64,000 bases of DNA from DAHVFK01 sp963755395 (GCA_963755395.1 CAVWJJ010000004.1:372001-436000), one strand, 5' to 3'; shown: positions 1 through 9,042, counted from the stretch's first letter. The notes: generated by a model from the letters alone, not told the origin. Made by a program: numbers and translations.

Positions 1-257
1 GCGCAAGCTTTGGCATGACGATCATTCTTACCACCCATTACATGGACGAGGCGGCGCGGCTGTGCGGGCGCTTCGGGATCATGCGCAGAGGCAAGCTGGT
101 CGCGTTAGGCAGCCTGCAGGAGTTGCGGGCTGCCAGTGGGGGCGGAGAAGCGACGCTTGATGCGTTGTTCGCCCACTATACGGAAGACCCGAGCGAAGAC
201 GAAGGGCGATACATTGACACCGTCAGCACCCGGAACGTTGCCAGGCGGCTCGGCTGA
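1..257 (+). CDS. ABC transporter ATP-binding protein, C-terminal fragment
   Basis: This is the 3' end of an ATPase subunit of an ABC-2 type exporter; the 5' part lies outside the window. The frame enters at base 3 and closes with TGA at 255-257. The piece shows the H-loop region (TTHYMDEA, near base 33) followed by the usual regulatory strand (IMRRGKLVALGS), typical of drug, polysaccharide or NodI-type exporters. The Walker and signature motifs are not in view, so the substrate cannot be judged. The permease gene follows and overlaps its end, so the two form a standard ATPase-permease operon. Confidence 0.85.
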   Translation, partial: ASFGMTIILTTHYMDEAARLCGRFGIMRRGKLVALGSLQELRAASGGGEATLDALFAHYTEDPSEDEGRYIDTVSTRNVARRLG

Positions 258-1065
258 GCCCGCTGCCGGCCCGCGCCGCACCGCTGTCGGCGCGCTGATT
301 CGCTACGTCGCGAACGTGCTCGCGATCGCGTCCATGGACGTGCGCAAGCTGCGCCACGATCCATCCGAACTCTTTACGCGCGCCATCCAGCCGATGCTGT
401 GGCTGCTCGTGTTCGGGCAGGTGTTCGCCCGGATTCGCGCCATGCCGACCGGCGGCATGGCATACATCGACTTCCTCGCACCAGGCATCCTTGCCCAGAG
501 CGTGCTGTTTGTTGCGATATTCAATGGCATCTCGGTCATCTGGGAGCGCGACTTGGGAATCGTGCACAAGTTCCTGGTGAGTCCTGCGCCGCGCACCGCG
601 CTGGTGCTCGGCAAGGCGCTTTCGGCCGGCGTGAAAGCTCTTTCTCAGGCGATCATCATCTATCTCCTGGCCCTCGTCCTGGGGGTCAAGATGTTGTGGA
701 GCGTTCCCGCACTGTGCGGGGTAATCACGCTGGTATTGCTGGGGGCAGCACTCTTCTCAACCTTCTCGCTTATCATCGCGTGCATCGTCAAGACGCGTGA
801 GCGCTTCATGGGAATCGGGCAGGTTCTTACGATGCCGATGTTCTTTGCCAGCAATGCCATTTACCCGACAAGCATCATGCCGGGTTGGCTAAGAGGCGTA
901 GCCCATGCCAATCCGCTGACCTATGAAGTTGACGGACTGCGGACCCTGATGCTCTCCGGCGGCGCATCCACACTCGGTTTGTACGTGGATTTCGCGGTCC
1001 TCGCGCTTACGCTCGCGGTTCTCGTTGTCATCGGCGGCTGGATGTACCCGCGGCTCATAACCTGA
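214..1065 (+). CDS. ABC-2 type transporter permease
   Basis: This is the membrane subunit partnering the preceding ATPase, about 283 residues with five to six hydrophobic segments and the conserved early stretch of NodJ/DrrB-like permeases (a P-M-L-W-L-L-V-F-G segment, then FLAPGI, then the WERDLGI amphipathic loop). The start is uncertain. A TTG at 214 has an AAGGG Shine-Dalgarno-like sequence seven bases upstream; a TTG at 238 and an ATG at 136 share the frame; the ATG at 334 would cut off the conserved cytoplasmic N-terminus. The gene overlaps the ATPase stop, which suggests translational coupling. The exported substrate is unknown. Confidence 0.85.
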   Translation: MTPSAPGTLPGGSAEPAAGPRRTAVGALIRYVANVLAIASMDVRKLRHDPSELFTRAIQPMLWLLVFGQVFARIRAMPTGGMAYIDFLAPGILAQSVLFVAIFNGISVIWERDLGIVHKFLVSPAPRTALVLGKALSAGVKALSQAIIIYLLALVLGVKMLWSVPALCGVITLVLLGAALFSTFSLIIACIVKTRERFMGIGQVLTMPMFFASNAIYPTSIMPGWLRGVAHANPLTYEVDGLRTLMLSGGASTLGLYVDFAVLALTLAVLVVIGGWMYPRLIT

Positions 1066-1114
1066 GACGCGACCAACGACGTTAACATCCGTTCGGCTAA
1101 GGGGGATCTATTCC

Positions 1115-1564
1115 ATGTACAGGCGGATCCTGGTCCCGCTCGACGGGAGCAGCACCTCGAAGCTGGGCCTGAAGGAGGCGTTGCGTCTGGCAAAGGGCCG
1201 GAACGCAAGTCTCTGCCTGCTGCACGTGGTAGATGAGCTCTTCGTCACGCAAGTTAGCGAGGGAATGGTGGTCGCCGATCAGATATTCGAGAGGCTGCGG
1301 GCCAGCGGCCAGAAGATCCTCGCGGCGGGGCTCGCGCTGGCGCGCAAACGGGGCGTCCGCGCGCGCACGGTTCTGGTGGAAGCCATGGCCGGGCCGGTTG
1401 CGGACGCGATCGTTCGGCAGGCAAGGACCTGGAAGGCGGACCTGATCGTGATCGGAACGCACGGGCGGCGAGGTGCAAGGCGAGTCGTGATGGGCAGCGA
1501 CGCCGAGCAAGTGCTGCGCAATGCGCCGGTCCCGGTGCTGATGGTGCGCGGCAAGCGCCGCTGA
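1115..1564 (+). CDS. Universal stress protein, UspA family
   Basis: A 149-residue single-domain Usp fold protein of normal family length. It starts MYRRILVPLDGS, which is the canonical first strand with the nucleotide-contacting Asp. Near residues 112-130 it carries the G-x2-G-x9-G-S ATP-binding motif (GTHGRRGARRVVMGSD), so it probably belongs to the ATP-binding class. A GGGGGA sequence precedes the ATG. Such proteins act in stress survival by mechanisms that vary; a specific role cannot be read from the sequence. It stands alone between the ABC permease and recQ, with recQ starting only three bases after its stop. Confidence 0.92.
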   Translation: MYRRILVPLDGSSTSKLGLKEALRLAKGRNASLCLLHVVDELFVTQVSEGMVVADQIFERLRASGQKILAAGLALARKRGVRARTVLVEAMAGPVADAIVRQARTWKADLIVIGTHGRRGARRVVMGSDAEQVLRNAPVPVLMVRGKRR

Positions 1565-1567
1565 TCG

Positions 1568-3370
1568 GTGCAACGGATCCAAGACGGCAAATCGCTCGCG
1601 CTGGAAACGCTGCGGCAGACTTTCGGCTACGCGGCGTTCCGCGGTTCGCAGGAGGAGATCGTTGCGCAGCTCGCCGCCGGCGGCGACGCCCTGGTGCTGA
1701 TGCCGACCGGCGGCGGCAAGTCGCTTTGCTACCAGGTGCCCTCGCTGCTGCGCCCCGGCACCGGGGTCGTGGTTTCGCCGCTGATCGCCCTGATGCAGGA
1801 CCAGGTGGCCGCGCTCAGGCAGCTCGGGGTGCGCGCCGCGTTCCTCAACTCGACCCTGGACGCGGCGAGCGCACGCGAGGTGGAGCGCGCGCTGGTCGCT
1901 GGCGAGCTCGACCTGCTGTACGTCGCACCCGAGCGAGTGCTCACGCCGCGCTGCCTTGAGCTGCTCAGGCGCAGCCGCATCGCATTGTTCGCGATCGACG
2001 AGGCGCACTGCGTGTCTCAGTGGGGCCACGATTTCCGTCCCGAGTACCTGCAGCTCTCGCTGCTGCACGAGCGCTTCCCGCAGGTCCCGCGCATCGCGCT
2101 CACCGCCACCGCCGACCCGCAGACGCGCGCCGAGATCGTTGCGCGCCTCGCGCTCGGCAACGCGCGCGTCTTCGTCTCCAGCTTCGACCGGCCGAATATC
2201 CGTTACGCGATCGTCGACAAGCTGGATCCGCGCGCGCAGCTGCTGGCGTTCATCCGCGAGGAGCACCCGGGCGAGGCCGGCATCGTGTACTGCCTTTCGC
2301 GGCGCAAGGTCGATGAGACCGCGGCCTGGCTCGCGGCCCAGGGCCTTGCCGCGTTGCCCTATCACGCGGGCATGGCGGCCGCCGCGCGCGCCGAGCACCA
2401 GACGCGCTTCCAGCGCGAGGACGGAATCATCATGGTGGCGACAATCGCCTTCGGCATGGGGATCGACAAGCCCGACGTGCGCTTCGTCGCCCATCTCGAT
2501 CTGCCCAAGAGCATAGAGGGCTACTACCAGGAGACCGGCCGCGCCGGCCGCGACGGGCTGCCCGCGGACGCCTGGATGACCTACGGCCTGGCCGACGTGG
2601 TGCAGCAGCGCCGTCTGATCGAGCTCTCTGAGGCGAGCGAGGACTACAAACGGGTCTCCGGCGCCAAGCTCGATGCGCTGCTCGGGCTGTGCGAGACCGC
2701 CGGCTGCCGCCGGGTGCGCCTGCTGGCCTACTTCGGCGAAGCGAGCGGGCCCTGCGGCAACTGCGACACCTGCCTCGAGCCGCCGCAGACCTGGGACGCG
2801 ACCGACGCCGCGCGCAAGGCGCTGTCGGCGATCTACCGCACCGGACAGCGCTTCGGCGCGGTGCACCTGATCGACGTGCTGCGCGGCAAGCGCAACGAGC
2901 GCGCCGAGCGCTGGGGGCACGAGGCGCTCGGCGTGTTCGGCGTGGGTGCCGAGCTCGACGAAGCGGCCTGGCGCAGCGTGTTCCGGCAGCTCGTCGCTCT
3001 CGGCCTCGCGCGCGTCGACCACGACGCTCACGGCGCGCTCAGGCTGACCGAGGCGAGCCGGGCCGTGCTCAAAGGGGAGCAGGCGGTGCAGATGCGGCGC
3101 GTGGCGGCGCACGCGCTGCGCCGCCCGCGCCGCGCCGCGCCGGGCGACGTTGCGCCGGCCGACGCGGGGCTGCTGCAGGCGCTCAAGGCCTGGCGGCGCG
3201 ACGAGGCGCGCAGCCAGGGCGTGCCGGCCTACGTGATCCTGCATGACAGCACCCTGGCCGAGATCGCCCGCGCGCGGCCGCGCGACCTCGCGACGCTCGC
3301 CGGCCTCGGCGGCATCGGCGCGAAGAAGCTCGAGCGTTACGGCGACGCGCTGCTGCAGGTGATCAACTAG
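1568..3370 (+). CDS. recQ: ATP-dependent DNA helicase RecQ
   Basis: A 600-residue 3'-5' DNA helicase of the RecF recombination pathway. Visible in order: a Walker A motif (MPTGGGKSLCYQ, about residue 46), the DEAH box (AIDEAHCVSQWGHDFRPEY), helicase motifs IV-VI including QETGRAGRDG, the RQC zinc site of four cysteines near residues 378-401 (C-x16-C-x2-C-x2-C), a winged helix, and a C-terminal HRDC domain ending in the helix-hairpin-like GLGGIGAKKLERYG. The start is GTG, three bases after the uspA stop. Length and domains are complete. Confidence 0.96.
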   Translation: MQRIQDGKSLALETLRQTFGYAAFRGSQEEIVAQLAAGGDALVLMPTGGGKSLCYQVPSLLRPGTGVVVSPLIALMQDQVAALRQLGVRAAFLNSTLDAASAREVERALVAGELDLLYVAPERVLTPRCLELLRRSRIALFAIDEAHCVSQWGHDFRPEYLQLSLLHERFPQVPRIALTATADPQTRAEIVARLALGNARVFVSSFDRPNIRYAIVDKLDPRAQLLAFIREEHPGEAGIVYCLSRRKVDETAAWLAAQGLAALPYHAGMAAAARAEHQTRFQREDGIIMVATIAFGMGIDKPDVRFVAHLDLPKSIEGYYQETGRAGRDGLPADAWMTYGLADVVQQRRLIELSEASEDYKRVSGAKLDALLGLCETAGCRRVRLLAYFGEASGPCGNCDTCLEPPQTWDATDAARKALSAIYRTGQRFGAVHLIDVLRGKRNERAERWGHEALGVFGVGAELDEAAWRSVFRQLVALGLARVDHDAHGALRLTEASRAVLKGEQAVQMRRVAAHALRRPRRAAPGDVAPADAGLLQALKAWRRDEARSQGVPAYVILHDSTLAEIARARPRDLATLAGLGGIGAKKLERYGDALLQVIN

Positions 3371-3373
3371 GAC

Positions 3374-3402
3374 TTGTCAAAGCTATTTTGACAGCCTAGA
3401 AT
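3374..3402 (+). promoter_or_regulatory. Promoter with palindromic operator for the HTH-aminotransferase gene
   Basis: A -35 box TTGTCA (3374-3379) and a -10 box TAGAAT (3397-3402) are separated by exactly 17 bases. A perfect 7-base inverted repeat, TGTCAAA-N5-TTTGACA, occupies 3375-3393 and so covers the -35 box and most of the spacer. A protein binding here would block RNA polymerase. The product of the next gene carries an N-terminal helix-turn-helix, so autoregulation is the simple hypothesis. The boxes and dyad are directly visible; the function is inferred. Confidence 0.6.
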
Positions 3403-3420
3403 TCGGTTCAGGTAGAAGCC

Positions 3421-4920
3421 ATGAACTGCGCGGAGCAACTCGTCGTCCTATTCGGTAGCCAGGCCGACGTCGCGCGCGCATTCCAACTCGATCGCGCGGT
3501 GGTCAACAACTGGGTCAAGTCGGGCTACGTCCCGGCGCGCTGGGCGACCGAAGTCGAGCGAGTGACCCAGGGCCGCATCACCGCGGTCGAAATCCTTACC
3601 GAGGCGAGCGCCAAGAAGCCGGTGCGCGTGAAATCGCGCCCCGACGACGCATCGTTCGGCATCCTGTCGGAGACTGAGCCCATGAACAGCTACGCACCGT
3701 CCAAGCGCATCCATTCATTTCATCCGCCGCAGCGCACGCTGATGGGCCCGGGGCCGACCGAGATCCACCCGCGCGTGCTCACTACAATGAGCCAGCCGGC
3801 GATCGGCTACCTCGATCCGATCTTCGTCGAGATGATGGAGGAGCTGAAGTCGCTGTTGCGCTACGTCTACCAGACCAAGAACCCGCTTACCTTCCCGATT
3901 TCGGGACCGGGCTCGGTCGGCATGGAGTATTGCTTCGTCAACATGGTCGTGCCGGGGGACAAGGTGATCGTTTGCATCAACGGCGTGTTCGGCGGCCGCA
4001 TGCTCGAGAACGTCATTCGCTGCGGCGGCGTCCCAGTGGTGATCGAAGACAAGTGGGGCGAGCCGGTGGACCCGCACAAGGTGGAAGACGCGCTGAAGAA
4101 GAACAAGGACGCCAAGATCGTCGCCTTCGTGCATGCCGAGACCTCGACCGGCTGCCAGTCGGACGCGCAGGAAATCACCCGCATCGCGCACAAGCACGGC
4201 GCGCTGGTCATCGTCGACGCGGTCACCTCCCTCGGCGGCACGCCGGTGCGGGTCGACGAGTGGGATATCGACGCCATCTATTCGGCCAGCCAGAAGTGCC
4301 TGTCGTGCACCCCGGGGCTGTCGCCGGTGTCGTTCTCCGAGCGCGTGGTCGAACGCGTCAAGGCGCGCAAGGACAAGATCCACAGCTGGTTCATGGACAT
4401 GAACCTGCTGCTGGGCTACTGGGGCGCCACCACCCGCACCTACCACCACACCGCGCCCACCAATTCGCTGTTCGCCCTGCACGAGGCATTGCTGCTGATC
4501 CGCGAGGAGGGGCTCGAGAACAGCTGGGCGCGCCACCACCGCCACCACGTCGCGCTCAAGGCGGGGCTCGAGGCGATGGGGCTGAAATTCCTGGTGAAAG
4601 AGGAAAACCAGCTGCCGCAGATGAACGCGGTGTTGTGCCCGGAGGGCGTGAACGAGGCCGACGTGAGGAAGACCCTGCTGGGTGAATTCGGCATCGAGAT
4701 CGGCGCCGGGCTCGGGCCGCTCGCGGGCAAGATCTGGCGCTTCGGCCTGATGGGCTACTCGTGCCGGCCGGACAACGTAATGCTATGCCTGTCGGCGCTC
4801 GGCTCGGTGCTCGAGGACATGGGCCTGCCGGTGCACGTCGGCGACGCGGAAGCCGCGGCGCACGGCGCTTACGCCAGGATGCATGCCAGCGACGCGCAGA
4901 GGAAGAAACGCGCCGCCTGA
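3421..4920 (+). CDS. HTH domain fused to class V (serine-glyoxylate type) aminotransferase
   Basis: A 499-residue open frame. Residues 1 to about 60 resemble a Cro/YdaS-type helix-turn-helix (SQADVARAFQLDRAVVNNWV). After a linker, residues 88-499 form a full PLP-dependent class V aminotransferase of the alanine/serine-glyoxylate or serine-pyruvate group (LMGPGPTEIHPRV, SGPGSVGMEY, VHAETSTGC, then D-A-V-T-S-L and the PLP lysine in SASQKCLSC). The enzyme part alone has the normal length of about 410 residues. An internal ATG at 3682 with GGAG nine bases upstream could make the enzyme without the HTH, so two products are possible. Likely reaction: transamination between glyoxylate and serine or alanine; the exact amino donor is not determinable. 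A palindromic promoter lies directly upstream. Confidence 0.85.
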   Translation: MNCAEQLVVLFGSQADVARAFQLDRAVVNNWVKSGYVPARWATEVERVTQGRITAVEILTEASAKKPVRVKSRPDDASFGILSETEPMNSYAPSKRIHSFHPPQRTLMGPGPTEIHPRVLTTMSQPAIGYLDPIFVEMMEELKSLLRYVYQTKNPLTFPISGPGSVGMEYCFVNMVVPGDKVIVCINGVFGGRMLENVIRCGGVPVVIEDKWGEPVDPHKVEDALKKNKDAKIVAFVHAETSTGCQSDAQEITRIAHKHGALVIVDAVTSLGGTPVRVDEWDIDAIYSASQKCLSCTPGLSPVSFSERVVERVKARKDKIHSWFMDMNLLLGYWGATTRTYHHTAPTNSLFALHEALLLIREEGLENSWARHHRHHVALKAGLEAMGLKFLVKEENQLPQMNAVLCPEGVNEADVRKTLLGEFGIEIGAGLGPLAGKIWRFGLMGYSCRPDNVMLCLSALGSVLEDMGLPVHVGDAEAAAHGAYARMHASDAQRKKRAA

Positions 4921-4924
4921 GCGC

Positions 4925-5090
4925 TCAGCCCTCGAAGCGGTAGTATTGCTCGTGGAACACGCGCGCGCCACGTCCTCGTCGTACAGCCTGCCAGAGTTGC
5001 CTTCGATCTCCGCCAGCGCGCGCTCGATGCCCAGCGCCGCGCGATAGGGTCGGTGCGCGGCCACTGCCTCGATGACGGCGCGGTCGCTTT
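4925..5090 (-). pseudogene. Remnant of an HD-GYP protein C-terminus
   Basis: On the minus strand this stretch encodes VIEAVAAHRPYRAALGIERA, a stretch ending in GRLYDEDVAR, and a tail FHEQYYRFEG before a stop. It resembles the last 50-60 residues of the HD-GYP phosphodiesterase encoded next to it (A-D-V-V-E-S-M-G-S-H-R-P-Y-R, then GRLYDANAVDACLRLF). The two parts lie in different frames, explained by two extra bases in a GCGCGCGCG run near 4958-4966. No HD or GYP motif precedes it and no start is evident. It looks like the decayed end of an ancestral or duplicated gene. Confidence 0.55.
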
Positions 5091-5185
5091 CGGGCCGGAA
5101 GCGGTTGGGCTCGGAGAACATGACGTCGAACACGATCGCGCGCCAATGGATCGTGGCGCAGAGTGCCCGGCCGGCGCCGTGCGCG

Positions 5186-8116
5186 TCAAGCTGGCAGCTG
5201 GTAGCCTTTTTCGCGGAACAGGCGCAGGCAGGCGTCGACGGCGTTCGCATCGTAGAGCCGGCCGCGCCCGGCGGCGATCTCTTCCAGCGCGGCGCCCATG
5301 CCGCGTGCCGGCCGGTAAGGGCGGTGCGAGCCCATCGACTCCACCACGTCGGCAACTGCAAGGATGCGCGCTTCGATGATGATCTGCTCGCCCTTGAGGC
5401 CCTGCGGGTAGCCACTGCCGTCGAGGCGCTCGTGGTGCTGGCGCGCCACCTCGGCGATCGGCCACGGAAAGCGAATATCTTTGAGGATGTCGTAGCCCGA
5501 CTGCGCGTGCGTCTTGACGATCGCGTACTCCGCCGGCTGCAGGCGCGTGGGCTTGGACAGGATTTCGGCCGGGATCGAGATCTTGCCGATGTCGTGCAGG
5601 CTGCCGGCGACGTCCAGTCCGCGGCAGCGCTCGGCATCCAGCCCCATTTCGCTCGCGATCGCCGCGGAAAGCTTGCCGACCCGCAGCTCGTGCCCGGCGG
5701 TGTAGGGGTCGCGGATCTCGACCATGGTCGAGACCGCCCGGATGGTGCCGGTCATGGTCTCTTCGAGCTCTTCCATGTACTGGCGCACTCTCTCGCCCGA
5801 GGCCTTGTACTCGGATATGTCTTCGACCTGGACCACCAGGTGGCGCAGCTTGCCCAGCGAATCGCAGACGCGCGCGGCGTTGGCCCGGATCCAGACCGGC
5901 CGTCCGTCCTTGCGCGTGACCTGTCCCTCGGTGCGCACGGCCTCGCGCTCGCCACTGAGCATCTGCGCGAACAACTTCAGCAGCGGCTCGACGCTATTCG
6001 GGTCAAGGAAGTTCTGGAACCGCTCGCCAACCAGCTCGGCTTCAGGATATCCCGTGATGGCACAGATTGACTGGTTGACTTTCAGGTTGCGCCCGTCGGC
6101 CCCGATGAGGACGATGCCGATGCTGGCGCTCTCGAACGCCTGCTTGAATTGCTCCTCGCTGTCGGCCAGTCGGCGCTCGGCCTCGCGCCGGCGATCGTTC
6201 TCGGCGAAGCGCCCCAGGGCATAGCCGACGTCGCGCGCGGTCTGGTCGAACAGCTGCACGATCTCGGCGTTGAAATAGCCGACGTTCGCGGCGTAGTAGC
6301 TCAGGGTACCGACAACCTCGTTCCCTATCCGCAGCGGGAACGCCGCCGACGTGGATATGTGCAGGCGTAGTGCGCGCGCGCGCCACGGCGCGGTGGTCGG
6401 GTCATGCATGAAGTCTTCGACGATGACCGCGCGGCCCTTGCGGATTGCAGTGCCGATCGGACCGCGCCCGTGTGGATCATCCGGGTCGATCGTGATCTCG
6501 GCGTTCGCCAGGTAGTCCTCAAGCCCGGCCGACGCGGCGGCCACGACTATCTTCCCGGAGGTCGCGTCGAGCATGCCGACCCATGCGCCAACCAGATTGC
6601 CTTCGTCGACCGCGATGCGGCAGATCTCGCGCAACACGTGTTCGCGCGAGTCCGAGCGCACCAGCGTCTCGTTCGTCTGCCACAGGGTCTGGTAGAGGCG
6701 ATTGAGCGCCTGGATGCGCGCTTCGGCGCTCTTGCGTTCGCTAATGTCGCGCACTACCGAGTGGAAGTAGCGCTGGCCGTCGACCTCGAAGCTGCGCGCG
6801 CTGATTTCAACGGGGAAGACGCTGCCGTCCTTGCGCTGGTGAACGGTCTCGAACAGCGCAGTGCCTTCTGCGCGCGTGCGCTCCATCCAATCTTCGAATC
6901 CTGCGCGCAGATCGGGCGCGCGCAGCGCTTCGCCCTTCATGCCGTGCAGCTCCGCCATCCCGTAGCCGTAAACTTGCGTCGCGCGCTCGTTGGCCTCGAT
7001 GATTCGGCCCCTGGCGTCGTACAGGAAAGTGGCGTCGTTGACATATTGCGTCAAGTGCCGGAAATGTTCCTCCAGCGCAGCGTGTTCGAGCGTGGATTTC
7101 TGGCGAAACAGCTTGTCCGCGAGATCGCGCCGGCGCTCGAGCCAGAACGCCGCGAGGCCGGCGAGTGCGATCAGCAAGAGGATCCAGGCAGTGAGCACCC
7201 TGGCATTGCGCTGCAGCGGGGCCAGCGCTTGCGCGCGGTCGAGTTTCTCCATCACGTACCAATCAGTGTTGGCGATCCGTGCGGCCGAGTAGAGCACCGG
7301 CACGCCGCGGTAGTCGACGCCCTCTTGGACTCCCGCTATCCCGCGCGTCGCGCGCGCCGCCGCCAGGCTCAAATCGTGGTTCGGCAGGTGGGTCGGCAGC
7401 TTGCCTTCCGGGTCGAATTTGCGTGGGCTGAGAAATTCGACGTCGTCGTCGTCCGCATGCACCAGAACGGCCTCCCAGCTGCCAGGCGGCTGATTGCGCA
7501 GGATGCCGAACAGCGCGTGTCGCGGATCGATGTATTGAACCAGGATCTCGCCAGAGCCCCGGTCGCCGCTCGGAGCCGCGGCGCGCAAGGGCAGCATGAA
7601 CGCGATCAGCGGAATGCCCCCTGCTTTGAGCGGTCGCGGACCGAGCATGACCCTGCGTGGCGTGCCGGCGATCGTCGCGGCCACGGCTCGGATCGCAGGC
7701 GCGTCGGCGAAGGTCTCCCCTGCGCTCGCGATCTCGCGCCCGTCGCGCGTCATGACCGAGATCCCAAGATATCCGTAGTTGGAACGCAGGGTCTTGAGGT
7801 AGGTGAGCGCCTCGTTCGTGCTTTCGGGCGCTCGCGCGTCGCTGTCGAGCAGGTGGCCGATGGTCGGCGCGGCCTTCAGGACTTGGGCGTCCGCCCAGCG
7901 CTCGTCGAGCCAGTACTCGATCGCGGTCTTGCGCAACCCCACTTCCTTCGCGAGCTCGGCGCTGTACTGCCGTTCGACCTCGGTCGCTTGAGATCGATAA
8001 CTCAGGTAGCCGAGTGCAGAGAACAGAATGGAGAGGGCAAGGAAGACTGCTGCGCTTGTCGCAGCGATGCCGCGCGCGGAATATCGGGTGTCAACGCGGT
8101 TGGTCCTGAGGACCAT
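5186..8116 (-). CDS. Membrane sensor with PAS, GAF and HD-GYP c-di-GMP phosphodiesterase domains
   Basis: A 976-residue signalling protein. A transmembrane helix lies near residues 17-40, then a periplasmic Cache-like sensor to about 300, a second helix near 305-327, PAS at about 350-460, GAF at about 475-640, a second PAS at about 650-770, and HD-GYP from 795 to the end. The catalytic motifs are intact (HDIGK near 838; HHERLDGSGYP near 895), so it should hydrolyse cyclic di-GMP. The Cache ligand is unknown. The ATG is preceded by GAGGAA. It lies downstream of metF on the same strand with a 92-base gap. A remnant of a similar C-terminus lies just beyond its stop. Confidence 0.93.
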   Translation of the reverse strand: MVLRTNRVDTRYSARGIAATSAAVFLALSILFSALGYLSYRSQATEVERQYSAELAKEVGLRKTAIEYWLDERWADAQVLKAAPTIGHLLDSDARAPESTNEALTYLKTLRSNYGYLGISVMTRDGREIASAGETFADAPAIRAVAATIAGTPRRVMLGPRPLKAGGIPLIAFMLPLRAAAPSGDRGSGEILVQYIDPRHALFGILRNQPPGSWEAVLVHADDDDVEFLSPRKFDPEGKLPTHLPNHDLSLAAARATRGIAGVQEGVDYRGVPVLYSAARIANTDWYVMEKLDRAQALAPLQRNARVLTAWILLLIALAGLAAFWLERRRDLADKLFRQKSTLEHAALEEHFRHLTQYVNDATFLYDARGRIIEANERATQVYGYGMAELHGMKGEALRAPDLRAGFEDWMERTRAEGTALFETVHQRKDGSVFPVEISARSFEVDGQRYFHSVVRDISERKSAEARIQALNRLYQTLWQTNETLVRSDSREHVLREICRIAVDEGNLVGAWVGMLDATSGKIVVAAASAGLEDYLANAEITIDPDDPHGRGPIGTAIRKGRAVIVEDFMHDPTTAPWRARALRLHISTSAAFPLRIGNEVVGTLSYYAANVGYFNAEIVQLFDQTARDVGYALGRFAENDRRREAERRLADSEEQFKQAFESASIGIVLIGADGRNLKVNQSICAITGYPEAELVGERFQNFLDPNSVEPLLKLFAQMLSGEREAVRTEGQVTRKDGRPVWIRANAARVCDSLGKLRHLVVQVEDISEYKASGERVRQYMEELEETMTGTIRAVSTMVEIRDPYTAGHELRVGKLSAAIASEMGLDAERCRGLDVAGSLHDIGKISIPAEILSKPTRLQPAEYAIVKTHAQSGYDILKDIRFPWPIAEVARQHHERLDGSGYPQGLKGEQIIIEARILAVADVVESMGSHRPYRPARGMGAALEEIAAGRGRLYDANAVDACLRLFREKGYQLPA

Positions 8117-8208
8117 TTGCTTCCTCTGGGGAAGACAGTATGGGCCGATCCGACCAGATGTAAAGGCTAGTCAGGTCCTGCCCTGGGTAAACATCGCCTT
8201 GCGTCGCC

Positions 8209-9042
8209 TCAAAGACCGAGGCGCTGCCAGATGGTGCTCGTCGGGCCTGCGTGGTTGAGGGTGTAGAAGTGAAGCCCCGGCGCGCCACCGCTGAGCAGCC
8301 GGTCGCACAGCTCGGTGACGACGTCGAGGCCGAAGGCGCGGATCGAAGCGCTGTCGTCGCGAAAGCTCTCGAGCTTGAAGCGCATCCAGCGCGGGATCTC
8401 GGCGCCGCAGGCGTCCGAAAAACGCGCCAGCTGCGAGAAGTTGCCGATCGGCATCACGCCGGGCACGATCGGCAGCGCGATGCCGGCGTCGCGGCAATCG
8501 TCGACGAACCTGAAATACGCGTCGGGGTTGTAGAAGTACTGGGTGATCGCGCCGTTGGCGCCCGCCTCGACTTTCTGCTTGAAGTTGCGGATCTCGTCGG
8601 CCGCGTTGCGCGTCTGCGGGTGGTATTCGGGGTAGCACGCGACCTCGATCTGGAACCAGTCGCCCGCAGTCTCGCGGATGTAGGCGACTAGCTCGCTCGC
8701 GTAGCGGAACTCGCCCGATGCGGCGATGCCGGAGGGAAGGTCGCCGCGCAAGGCGACGATGTGGCGGATGCCGTGCTGGCGGTAGCGCTCGAGCTGCTCC
8801 GCCACGTCGGCCCGGGTCGAGGCAACGCAAGAGATGTGCGGCGCGGCCTCGTGGCCCGCGGCGCGGATTTCCAGCACGGTGTCGAGCGTGCCCTCGCGCG
8901 TCGAGCCGCCTGCGCCGTAGGTGCACGAGAAGAAGCGCGGCTTGAGCTGCGCCAGCTGCTGCCAGGCGGCGCGCAGCTTTAGCTTTCCTTCCGGAGTGCG
9001 CGGCGGAAAGAACTCGAACGAGAACTCGCGCGCGGCCCCCAT
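8209..9042 (-). CDS. metF: Methylenetetrahydrofolate reductase
   Basis: A 277-residue FAD-dependent reductase making 5-methyl-THF for methionine synthesis. It shows the family start FSFEFFPPRTPEGKLKL, the CTYGAGGSTREGT strand with the conserved folate-binding region, HIVALRGDLPSG, and ITQYFYNPDAYFRFVDDC. Length is normal for bacterial MetF. Its ATG overlaps the stop of the upstream reductase gene (TGATG), so they are co-translated. It ends the metK-ahcY group and completes the local methyl cycle. Confidence 0.96.
   Translation of the reverse strand: MGAAREFSFEFFPPRTPEGKLKLRAAWQQLAQLKPRFFSCTYGAGGSTREGTLDTVLEIRAAGHEAAPHISCVASTRADVAEQLERYRQHGIRHIVALRGDLPSGIAASGEFRYASELVAYIRETAGDWFQIEVACYPEYHPQTRNAADEIRNFKQKVEAGANGAITQYFYNPDAYFRFVDDCRDAGIALPIVPGVMPIGNFSQLARFSDACGAEIPRWMRFKLESFRDDSASIRAFGLDVVTELCDRLLSGGAPGLHFYTLNHAGPTSTIWQRLGL

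Noticed and set aside
1097..3244. A long minus-strand open frame opposite recQ (over 700 codons)
   Set aside because: High GC favours long antisense frames. Its translation is rich in Arg, His, Ala and Gly without any family motif, while the plus strand encodes an unmistakable RecQ.
5072..8170. Long plus-strand open frames opposite the HD-GYP sensor
   Set aside because: They mirror the sensor gene, have no recognisable domains, and the minus strand gives complete PAS, GAF and HD-GYP domains.
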